Shown here: positions 1 to 6,624 of the stretch, one piece after another
Numbering within the stretch: the stretch's first letter is position 1
How the letters are laid out: every line of letters begins with the position of its first letter
From: UBA11710 sp049287025
GTDB taxonomy: Bacteria > Patescibacteriota > Patescibacteriia > Magasanikbacterales > UBA922
Direction: 5' to 3'
Length of the DNA stretch: 9,269 nt
Assembly (NCBI GenBank): GCA_049287025.1
Contig: JBAQFA010000040.1
Location: forward strand, 1 to 9,269
Program-made: the position numbers and the translations under genes
Notes under the pieces: generated by a model
Told to the model about the DNA's origin: nothing
The model's database searches: none
The model's input: the letters and a program-made list of their open reading frames with translations, nothing else

Positions 1-1310
1 GAACAACCATCTTGAGTTGAACAAGTAGTAGAAACAAAAAAAGTATCACAAAGAGTAGAAGTACCAGAACAAAAACCACCGGTACCTAAATCTTTTACTT
101 GGACTTTGCCAGAAACAAATTCAATCTTAGTATCATCATAAGAATAATCAACCGAACTATCAAAAGTTGAATCTTGAACCTGGGCACAACTGATACTAAT
201 ATTATCCAGTTGAACTAATTGTGTACCATTGCTTTCCAAAAAAGCTCTAAATAAAATACTAGCTGTAGTGGTAGGAAAAAAATATAAATTGCTATTGATA
301 ACAGATGCTATATTATAATCAGTGTCTCCGGCTGTAGTCCAACCAACTCCATCCCAATACTGCCAAGTAGAACCACTGTCATCTGATAATTGATAATAAA
401 TTTCTCCACCATTTTTTATAGCCGTCTCTGAAAAAGAAGACCAATTATCTATACTATTGACTGCATGGGAAATAACTGGATTAAGAGATGGTCTATCATC
501 TGGATAGGTAATAACATTTGTCCAAAAACAACCATCTTGAGTTGAACAAGTAGTAGAAACAAAAAAAGTATCACAAAGAGTAGAAGTACCGGAACAAAAA
601 CCACCACCTTGATCAATCAGCTTTACCAAACTACTGGTGACACTGATCTTTGAACTATCATAAATAAAATCAGTAGAAGTATTAAAATGCCAAATTTCTG
701 TACCACAAGCAGTGCTGGTAGTATTTTTTAATTTGACAACACCGACTTCACTAAAATCAATATTATCATCATCGCTGTCATATTTACTAATGTCTGACCA
801 AACAGACTGACCATTTCCCCCACTCCAATCTGTTTGTACCCAATTCAAAGAATCCCAATTGGTTAAATATGAAACTTGTTTTACAGTATTTGTAGTGTCT
901 CTAACCGGCCAATCAATTTGTGAAGTTATTTTTTTTGTTTGAACATCAGTATAAAATCCTGGACATGGGGTGATATTATTACTAACATCCCGACAAATCG
1001 TCTCCACAGTAATAGTTCGTTTGTAATCACCAAGTTGAGCTATAGTATTTTCTCCAGAAAAAATCCATTGACCACTAGAGGTTGTTATTGATGAAGTAGT
1101 AAAAGTTAATTCATTCCAAGCCCGATCTCTAATCGCTCGCACAGCTTCTACACCTTCACCTGCCAAAGCTTGGGCCTCAGTTTGTTCGCCACCAACGTTC
1201 ATTGAAACAAAGCCACCAGTCGATAAAGACACCATAGTTGCGCTTATCAAAGCAAATATAGCCAAGGCTACAATTACTTCTAACAAACTTTGTCCTTTAT
1301 TATTTATCAT
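1..1310 (-). CDS. PilV-like type IV pseudopilin, Cys-rich, 3' end cut by window edge
   Basis: The frame is open from the ATG at 1310 to the left edge with no stop (436 codons visible; C-terminus missing). The N-terminus reads MINNKG followed by QSLLEVIVALAIFALIS: a short basic leader, a prepilin peptidase site after Gly6, Glu at mature position +5, and one hydrophobic helix that would anchor it in the membrane before assembly into a pilus. The helix is followed by the stretch EGVEAVRAIRDRAWNEL, typical of PilV-like pseudopilins in this kind of genome. The rest is a long exported, beta-rich, Ser/Thr/Asn-rich region with about 12 cysteines. A four-Cys motif (C-x6-C-x8-C-x5-C) occurs at residues about 236-261 and again at 411-436. 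Between them is a module with YQLSDDSGSTW and LDNISISC. The ATG is 2 nt after the stop of the LamG pilin, which suggests translational coupling. It is likely a minor or tip pilin and possible adhesin; the ligand is unknown. Confidence 0.88.
   Translation of the reverse strand, partial: MINNKGQSLLEVIVALAIFALISATMVSLSTGGFVSMNVGGEQTEAQALAGEGVEAVRAIRDRAWNELTFTTSSITTSSGQWIFSGENTIAQLGDYKRTITVETICRDVSNNITPCPGFYTDVQTKKITSQIDWPVRDTTNTVKQVSYLTNWDSLNWVQTDWSGGNGQSVWSDISKYDSDDDNIDFSEVGVVKLKNTTSTACGTEIWHFNTSTDFIYDSSKISVTSSLVKLIDQGGGFCSGTSTLCDTFFVSTTCSTQDGCFWTNVITYPDDRPSLNPVISHAVNSIDNWSSFSETAIKNGGEIYYQLSDDSGSTWQYWDGVGWTTAGDTDYNIASVINSNLYFFPTTTASILFRAFLESNGTQLVQLDNISISCAQVQDSTFDSSVDYSYDDTKIEFVSGKVQVKDLGTGGFCSGTSTLCDTFFVSTTCSTQDGC
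2..80 (-). repeat. 79-bp in-frame direct repeat, copy 2 (C-terminal)
   Basis: This copy matches 527-605 at an offset of exactly 525 bp (175 codons). The only difference is A66 versus G591, the third base of a Ser codon (TCT/TCC), so it is silent. It encodes the motif with FCSGTSTLCDTFFVSTTC and a fourth Cys. The match may continue past the left edge. Confidence 0.95.
527..605 (-). repeat. 79-bp in-frame direct repeat, copy 1 (N-terminal)
   Basis: Partner of the repeat at 2-80. The protein upstream of each copy is only loosely similar (FIYDSSKISV versus YSYDDTKIEF), so the near identity is confined to the Cys-rich segment. Confidence 0.95.
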
Positions 1311-1312
1311 AA

Positions 1313-3022
1313 TTATCTACCAGTTGTAATTACAGTTTCTTCTGCTCCACATGCCTGAGCGTTAAGCTTGCCAGTATCATCACGATTAATCGCATAATAG
1401 GTCCTTTCTGGAGAACCTAGACTAGGATCTTGTGGAATAGGACTTAATTTACCACTTAATAAACTGGATAAATCCAGACAAGCTGGTTGGAGCTGATTGC
1501 CAATAGTGGAAGAAGTAAAAGTAGTAGTATTAGTAGTAGTAGTATCATTACTACCAGTGGTAATACTAGAAATAACCAAAGACTTAAGCTCGGGACTATA
1601 AGTAAATTTATCTGTTTCAAAAAAAGTCTTAAACTGAAAATATTGATTGGGATTAACATTGTCTAAACTAAACGAGGGTAAATTGATGGTTAAATTACTT
1701 TGTTCAGAATAATAACTACCGTTAGTCCCATCTGGACCAATAAATGAATCTGAAACACAAGTGGAGTTCGAACAAGAACGAACTTGTAATTTAAGGCGAG
1801 TGGCACCACGTTTATAACTATTTAAAATTTCTTGTGCAGATAAAACACGAGAATAAATAGCGACTTCATCCATTGAACCATTATAATATGATGAGTTTGC
1901 ACTTGCAAAATAATGGTTGGAGATGCTATCTATGCTGCCCCAGTTGGCACAAGATTTTGTATTAATTAAAACACCATCAACATAAATATTTGTCTGGTAA
2001 GTAGACGCGTTGGCTGTAAATACCCAATAATGCCACTCATTTAAATAATTAGTTGTCGCAGGCAGAGAATACTGACGCCCGCCAGTAGAACCATATATCT
2101 CAAATTTAATAATATTTGTAGTATTAAGCAACATAACTCCAAATCCTTTGCCTCCAAGACCTGCACCATCATAATATACCATCCGATAACCGCCAGTAAA
2201 AGCACCAAATTTTAACCAGCCCGCCCAAGTAAAATTACTTGTTTTTGGATCTAAACTAGCTGAATTTGGCAATAAAATTGTATCATTTACCCCATCAAAA
2301 CTAACTGCTTCACCCAACTTCCCTGTTCCAATCGTAGTCGGACAACTGGTTCCTGTACAAGTACCATTTATACTATTGCCTGAAGTGTCTTGAAAAATTG
2401 TTGCCCCAGTTGATTCATTAAAATGCATTAACAAAATATTCCCGCTCATATTAGCATTACCACTTGGATAAGATGCTTCTGATTGTCCATTATTGGGTAA
2501 TTCTTTACCACTGGGAAATTGAGGCACATAAGAAAACGAAGACCAAACAGAAGAAGCTGAACCAGAATCAATGACTGGTGAGGTATAAAAACCAGATGTA
2601 TTAGGAGAAATTAATTCTAACCACGAATTAGAACTGTTCCATACAACAGAAGAAAAAGTACCTGGACTAAAATCAGATTGGGAAGAATAATTATAATCAT
2701 TATTACTAGGAGAGCCAGAACCGCCAGGAATACTTTCAGTACTAGCAACATCACCACCACAAAAAATACCACAACCAGAGCCTGCTGTGCCGAGCATGCG
2801 CCAAGAAGAATCTAGACCAACTGGAACTGATCCTTTGTTTTCTATTTGATACATACGAACTGCACCTACTATGGATTCCAAATCAGCCGCTCGACGGGAA
2901 TTTCTAGCATCTTTAAAACGTTCCAAAGGATTAATCGCCACAAAAACTGCCACAGCAATCACTGAAATAATAGCTATAGTGATTAATAATTCAATTAAAG
3001 TAAAGCCTCTTTTATAAAACAT
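1313..3022 (-). CDS. Type IV pseudopilin with inserted LamG-like domain (569 aa)
   Basis: The N-terminus MFYKRG/FTLIELLITIAIIS is a class III-type prepilin signal: cleavage after Gly6, Phe at +1, Glu at +5, then a hydrophobic helix to about residue 30. Residues 31-90 continue as a normal pilin stalk and start of the head, including GSGCGIFCGG. Residues about 115-190 are a beta-rich piece with SPVIDSG and ELPNN. Residues about 195-405 resemble a LamG/concanavalin-like domain (LLMHFNE, GEAVSFDGVNDTI, WHYWVFTA, IYVDGVLI, MDEVAIYSRVLSAQEI). Residues 408-487 are another beta piece (FIGPDGT, YFQFKTFFETD, SPELKSLVI). A Thr/Asn linker (490-508) leads to a pilin-like C-terminus with ACLDLSSLLSG, IPQDP and TYYAINRDDTGKL. 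There are nine cysteines. The LamG part suggests glycan or surface binding by the pilus (inference). It lies 63 nt after the FimT-like gene and overlaps nothing. No Shine-Dalgarno is visible. Confidence 0.9.
   Translation of the reverse strand: MFYKRGFTLIELLITIAIISVIAVAVFVAINPLERFKDARNSRRAADLESIVGAVRMYQIENKGSVPVGLDSSWRMLGTAGSGCGIFCGGDVASTESIPGGSGSPSNNDYNYSSQSDFSPGTFSSVVWNSSNSWLELISPNTSGFYTSPVIDSGSASSVWSSFSYVPQFPSGKELPNNGQSEASYPSGNANMSGNILLMHFNESTGATIFQDTSGNSINGTCTGTSCPTTIGTGKLGEAVSFDGVNDTILLPNSASLDPKTSNFTWAGWLKFGAFTGGYRMVYYDGAGLGGKGFGVMLLNTTNIIKFEIYGSTGGRQYSLPATTNYLNEWHYWVFTANASTYQTNIYVDGVLINTKSCANWGSIDSISNHYFASANSSYYNGSMDEVAIYSRVLSAQEILNSYKRGATRLKLQVRSCSNSTCVSDSFIGPDGTNGSYYSEQSNLTINLPSFSLDNVNPNQYFQFKTFFETDKFTYSPELKSLVISSITTGSNDTTTTNTTTFTSSTIGNQLQPACLDLSSLLSGKLSPIPQDPSLGSPERTYYAINRDDTGKLNAQACGAEETVITTGR
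1520..1543 (-). repeat. ACT triplet microsatellite in the Thr/Asn linker
   Basis: Eight triplets, (agt)3-att-(agt)4 on the plus strand, encode TTTTNTTT on the minus strand. They lie in the low-complexity linker (residues about 490-508) between the inserted region and the pilin C-terminus. Slippage would change linker length without breaking the frame. Confidence 0.8.
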
Positions 3023-3085
3023 AGATTAAAATCTTAGATCTTTATTTCACAAACAATTTATAATTTAAAAATTAAAATTTGTTTT

Positions 3086-3679
3086 TTATTCTTCAATTTT
3101 ACCAAAACTATTAACACTGATAGTTGAGGTACCAGTCACTACATGAACTAAGCTAAAACTACCAATACTGCTTGCTTTGCCCAATCCTTTGGAAAAATTT
3201 ATATCAATATTATTACTAGTGGTCGTCATATCTATATTATGAATAGTAACGACGTCGTCCAAAGTATATACCCGATCATAATTTATATCTCTAGCCACAT
3301 AAGAATCACCTTGATAAATTACATAATAATTTGGACTACTGGTTGAATTTAAAAAAACTCCATGACTAGAATTATTATATCGGCTTAGAGAATTTTCTCT
3401 AGCCGAACGTAAATTTTGTACTAACTGTGCGCTGGTTTCACTCAATTGCGATTTGACTTGCAAAGAACCATAGATCGGGATCGAGGCAGATAATAATGCA
3501 ATCATTATTCCAATTACAATTAATAATTCAACCAGGGTAAACCCAGCACCATTTTTTGGGAAAAAAATAGTGCTGGGTAAACCTGACACTATCTTATTTT
3601 TTAAAAAAAAGTGGTGCTGGGTAAAACCAATATTATTTTTATTTGAAAAAAAAATTTGTTGAATTAAACTTCTTTTCAT
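3086..3679 (-). CDS. GspH/FimT-like minor pseudopilin with unusually long leader (197 aa)
   Basis: A prepilin motif GAG/FTLVELLIVIGIMIALLSAS lies at residues 44-63, with cleavage predicted after Gly46, Phe47 at +1 and Glu51 at +5. The downstream segment QLVQNLRSARENSLSRYNNS, then HGVFLN, resembles the GspH/FimT minor-pilin family, which helps start pilus assembly at the inner membrane. The mature part is about 150 residues, normal for the family. The leader is odd: from the ATG at 3679 it is 46 residues, rich in Phe, Asn and Lys, and contains two degenerate copies of a GFT-type unit (GFTQHHFF and GLPSTIFF) before the real GFTL. A GTG at 3589 (codon 31) would give a 15-residue leader of normal length and may be the true start. 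Neither start has a clear ribosome binding site. The ATG at 3679 lies 6 nt downstream of the pilC stop, which favours it by operon spacing. Confidence 0.82.
   Translation of the reverse strand: MKRSLIQQIFFSNKNNIGFTQHHFFLKNKIVSGLPSTIFFPKNGAGFTLVELLIVIGIMIALLSASIPIYGSLQVKSQLSETSAQLVQNLRSARENSLSRYNNSSHGVFLNSTSSPNYYVIYQGDSYVARDINYDRVYTLDDVVTIHNIDMTTTSNNIDINFSKGLGKASSIGSFSLVHVVTGTSTISVNSFGKIEE
3534..3628 (-). repeat. Degenerate tandem repeats in the FimT-like leader
   Basis: Read on the minus strand, the unit beginning GGTTTTACCCAGCACC (3628 downwards), the unit GGTTTACCCAGCAC (3583 downwards) and the unit GGTTTACCCTGG (3543 downwards) follow at about 45 and 40 bp. They are separated by poly-T/poly-A stretches: T8 at 3603-3610, T7 at 3561-3567 and A6 at 3552-3557. 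A further T9 lies at 3646-3654. Confidence 0.8.
3541..3578 (-). other. Strong potential mRNA hairpin before the prepilin cleavage codons
   Basis: On the minus strand ACCCAGCACTATTTTTT can pair with AAAAAATGGTGCTGGGT around a 4-nt loop (TCCC). This gives about 17 bp with one U-G wobble. It covers codons about 34-46, ending at the cleavage-site glycine. The right arm GGTGCTGGGT can pair equally well with the upstream repeat copy ACCCAGCACC (3614-3623), so two mutually exclusive stems are possible. Confidence 0.7.
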
Positions 3680-3685
3680 AAAAAA

Positions 3686-4786
3686 CTAACGATGAATGTT
3701 GCCGGTGATATTATAAATCGGTGTAATAATTGATAAAGCTAAAAATCCGACCACCAAACCAATTAATAATAACAAAATTGGTTCAATAGCGGTGGACAAA
3801 TTCTTAGTGGAATTATCCACTTCAATTTCATAAAATTCTGCCAAATAAATCAATGTCCCCTCAAGATTACCCGACTGTTCCCCTACCAATATCATTCGAC
3901 TAACCATTTTGGGAAATAATTTTTTATAATCTTCCATACTAGCAGCCAGACGACTACCCTTGCTTACCCGTTCACTAATTTCTCGCAAAGATTTTTGATA
4001 ATAATAATTACTAACTGTTTGTGAAGTAATTTGCAAGGCTTCATCAATATTTAAACCACTCTTGAGCAGTGTCCCTAAAGTCCGAGAAAATCTAGCCAAA
4101 TTAGTATTAACCACAATTCCTTTTACAATTGGTAATTTTAATAATAACCAATTGGTAACTGGTCGAGAAAATTTGGCTTTTAAAATTGCCAACAGAACAA
4201 TCACACCGACCACAATTCCAATAGCCAAACTAACAGTATTATTGGCCACAAAATGAGAAAAAGAAATGAGAGCGCGAGTGGTAAACGGTAATTCGGTTTT
4301 TAAACCTTCAAATAAAGGGATAATCTTTGGTAAGATTAAAAAAGACATACCCATGCCCAAAACAAAAGCTGCAATCAAAACCACAATTGGGTAAAGCATA
4401 GCGCCTTTTATTTTTGAACTCAATTCTTTTTCTTTTTGCAATTGATCCGCGAGATGTTGAAGATTTTCTGACAAAGTGCCAGAATTTTCTCCCGAATAAA
4501 CTGCACTAATAAATATTCCAGAAAATATTTTTGGAAAACGCCCAAAAGAATCAGCTAAAGAATTACTGGCTTCTACAGATTTATTAACCGCTGTAATAAT
4601 TTTTTTCATTCTACCTTTGGCTGTCTCTTGAATAATATCCAAAGATTCAGTAATAGTTAAGCCCGACTGTTGCATTATGGCCAGATACTTTGCCAAAAGA
4701 GCTCTTTCTCCCAAACCAGTACCTCCAATACTAAGGTCTATATTTAAAAAATCTTTTTTTATATTTTCTTGTGGCATATTAATCAT
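3686..4786 (-). CDS. pilC: Type IV pilus inner-membrane platform protein PilC (T2SSF family)
   Basis: PilC (GspF family) is the cytoplasmic-membrane platform that couples the PilB motor to pilin assembly. It has two T2SSF repeats, at residues about 31-155 and 231-356. Each carries the family pattern: QSGLTITESL with SGENSGTLSENL in the first, KSGLNIDEAL with GEQSGNLEGTL in the second. Three membrane helices are visible at about residues 130-152, 183-205 and 334-356. The length of 366 aa is a little short of the usual ~400, mainly from a short N-terminus. I chose the ATG at 4786. A TTG directly upstream (4789) and an ATG at 4777 are alternatives, and none has a clear Shine-Dalgarno. The gene starts 9 nt after the pilB stop and ends in TAG, 6 nt before the FimT-like ATG. 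Confidence 0.95.
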   Translation of the reverse strand: MINMPQENIKKDFLNIDLSIGGTGLGERALLAKYLAIMQQSGLTITESLDIIQETAKGRMKKIITAVNKSVEASNSLADSFGRFPKIFSGIFISAVYSGENSGTLSENLQHLADQLQKEKELSSKIKGAMLYPIVVLIAAFVLGMGMSFLILPKIIPLFEGLKTELPFTTRALISFSHFVANNTVSLAIGIVVGVIVLLAILKAKFSRPVTNWLLLKLPIVKGIVVNTNLARFSRTLGTLLKSGLNIDEALQITSQTVSNYYYQKSLREISERVSKGSRLAASMEDYKKLFPKMVSRMILVGEQSGNLEGTLIYLAEFYEIEVDNSTKNLSTAIEPILLLLIGLVVGFLALSIITPIYNITGNIHR

Positions 4787-4795
4787 CAAAATTAA

Positions 4796-6493
4796 TTATT
4801 CTCTGGTAACCCTTAGGACTTCTTCTAAAGTTGTAACACCATTCAACACTTTATCAATTCCATCTTCAAGCATAGTCACCATCCCTTGGGCTTTGGCAGT
4901 TTCCATAATTTGTTGACTAGAAGCATGTTGTAAAACCAAATTTTTTATCTCTTCACTCATTTCCAATATTTCAAAGACTCCAATTCTACCTTTATAACCT
5001 GTGTTGTTGCAAACATCACAACCAGCTCCTTTGTATAATCTTAATTTTTCTAATTTTTTACCCGCTTTTTTTGTAAATATAGTTTTAATATGTGAATCAG
5101 AATCCAAAGATTTTTTTTCAATTTCACTCATTTCATAAGAAGTCCGACAACGAGAACAAATCTTGCGTACCAATCTCTGGGCAACGGCCACATTCACAGT
5201 TGAGGCCACCAAAAAGGGCTCAATGTCCATATCCAATAAACGAGGCAAAGTAGTGGCAGCATCATTGGTGTGTAAAGTAGATAAGACCAAGTGCCCAGTA
5301 AGAGCAGAATTAACCGCAATATCAGCTGTTTCTTGATCACGAATTTCTCCCACCATAATCACATTTGGATCTTGACGCACAATTGAACGCAAACCATTGG
5401 CAAAAGTTAGATTTGTTTTTACATTTACCTGAATCTGGGTAATACCTTCCATGTCATATTCAACTGGATCTTCAATCGTAGCAATATTTACATCTCGACG
5501 ATTTAATAATTTCAAAATTGCGTACAAAGTCGTAGTCTTGCCTGACCCAGTCGGACCAGTCACCAAAAACATACCATGGGGATGTTTGATAGCGTTTTGC
5601 ACTTTTTTCATTTCGCTATTTGACAAACCTAAATCTGACAAACCAAAAGACCGACTGCGTGCTGACAAAATACGCATTACCACATTTTCTCCCAAAGTGG
5701 TTGGCACCACTGACACCCGCACGTCGACAGTTTCTGATTCAGATTTGAAACGCAATTTTCCATCTTGAGCGGCTCGGTGTTCATCGGTACGCATTTTTGA
5801 TAAAATTTTTATTCTGGTCAAAACCACTTCAGAAAATTCCTTTGGCACTTCCAAAACATCGTGCATAATACCATCAATTCTAAAACGAACCATTAATTTT
5901 TCATTATATGGTTCAATATGAATATCTGAGGCGCGATTTTGATGTCCATATTTAAGCAGAGTATCTACCATTGATACTACCACGTCATCACTTTTTTCTT
6001 TGTTTAGACCAAATTTTTGTAAATCAACCAAAATTTTATTAAATTCATCTTTTAAACCTAGCTTATAATTACTCATTGCCTCTTCAAAATCTTGCTCTGT
6101 CATGAAAAAAGGCTCAATACTATTTCCTAATAATTTTTCTAAAACATGGATAGTTTCTATATCAGCTGGATTTAACATGGCTACTTTCACGCCTTTTTCA
6201 TCAGTCGAAAAAGCCACCACACCTTTGGAGCGAGCAACTAATTCTGGCACTTTTTGCAATAAATCCTGATCAATTTTTTCCCGGCTTAGATTTATATAAA
6301 CCGTATTATAATATTCTGCCAAAGCTTGACCTAAAATTTCTTTGGTAATAAAACCACCTTCAACCAAATATTCTGCCAGCCCCATGCCGGTTTCTTTCAT
6401 TCCCTGTTCAACTTGTTCTATATCTTTTTTTGATAAATAAGTTTCACCTACCAATATATCCTTTATTTTTTCATCAGTTAATTTTTCTACCAT
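4796..6493 (-). CDS. pilB: Type IV pilus assembly ATPase PilB (GspE family)
   Basis: PilB is the hexameric cytoplasmic ATPase that powers pilus extension. At 565 aa it has the usual length. Residues 1-150 form the N-terminal MSHN/GspE-type domain. The N2 region around 185-270 contains ASDIHIEP and RFRIDG. The core has Walker A GPTGSGKT (313-320), the Asp box IEDPVE (340-345), Walker B VIMVGEIRD (378-386) and the His box GHLVLSTLHTN (400-410). Two CxxC pairs, C446/C449 and C492/C495, form the zinc-binding tetracysteine site typical of PilB/GspE and absent from PilT, so this is the extension rather than the retraction motor. All key residues are intact. It is the first gene of the pilus operon, about 40 nt downstream of a predicted promoter, and is divergent from the histidine kinase. 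It has no clear ribosome binding site. Confidence 0.97.
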   Translation of the reverse strand: MVEKLTDEKIKDILVGETYLSKKDIEQVEQGMKETGMGLAEYLVEGGFITKEILGQALAEYYNTVYINLSREKIDQDLLQKVPELVARSKGVVAFSTDEKGVKVAMLNPADIETIHVLEKLLGNSIEPFFMTEQDFEEAMSNYKLGLKDEFNKILVDLQKFGLNKEKSDDVVVSMVDTLLKYGHQNRASDIHIEPYNEKLMVRFRIDGIMHDVLEVPKEFSEVVLTRIKILSKMRTDEHRAAQDGKLRFKSESETVDVRVSVVPTTLGENVVMRILSARSRSFGLSDLGLSNSEMKKVQNAIKHPHGMFLVTGPTGSGKTTTLYAILKLLNRRDVNIATIEDPVEYDMEGITQIQVNVKTNLTFANGLRSIVRQDPNVIMVGEIRDQETADIAVNSALTGHLVLSTLHTNDAATTLPRLLDMDIEPFLVASTVNVAVAQRLVRKICSRCRTSYEMSEIEKKSLDSDSHIKTIFTKKAGKKLEKLRLYKGAGCDVCNNTGYKGRIGVFEILEMSEEIKNLVLQHASSQQIMETAKAQGMVTMLEDGIDKVLNGVTTLEEVLRVTRE

Positions 6494-6539
6494 ATATCAA
6501 TAATACAAAAAATTAAGTTTTGACAAACTTGCCTTTATA

Positions 6540-6568
6540 ATTATAGCATAATATGAAAAAATAATAAA
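6540..6568 (-). promoter_or_regulatory. Predicted extended -10 promoter for the pilus operon
   Basis: The minus strand has TGCTATAAT (6548-6540) with a weak -35 TTTATT (6568-6563) at 17 bp. The expected start is near 6533, giving a ~40-nt leader to pilB. The -10 lies within the 10-bp palindrome TATAATTATA (6536-6545). Confidence 0.6.
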
Positions 6569-6571
6569 ACC

Positions 6572-6600
6572 TTTCATTAGTTATTAAACCATGCTATAAT
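6572..6600 (+). promoter_or_regulatory. Predicted extended -10 promoter for the kinase/receiver operon
   Basis: TGCTATAAT (6592-6600) with a weak -35 TTTCAT (6572-6577) at 17 bp. The expected start is near 6607, so the leader is only about 18 nt and has no Shine-Dalgarno. A TTGACA at 6520-6525 has no well-spaced -10. Confidence 0.6.
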
Positions 6601-6624
6601 ATAAACAATTAATATATTATAAAT

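Noticed and set aside
2..605. CRISPR-like repeat pair at the left edge
   Set aside because: There are only two copies 525 bp apart, in frame within a coding region, with no spacer array or cas genes.
3020..3085. Promoter or terminator in the 63-nt gap before the LamG pilin
   Set aside because: An AT-only imperfect inverted repeat (3054-3081) and a small AGATT/AATCT stem touching the start codon (3023-3034) are visible. There is no credible -35/-10 pair or T-tailed stable stem.
4062..5768. Plus-strand open frames opposite pilC and pilB (64-105 codons)
   Set aside because: They lie antisense to well-supported genes with intact family motifs and show no recognisable protein features.
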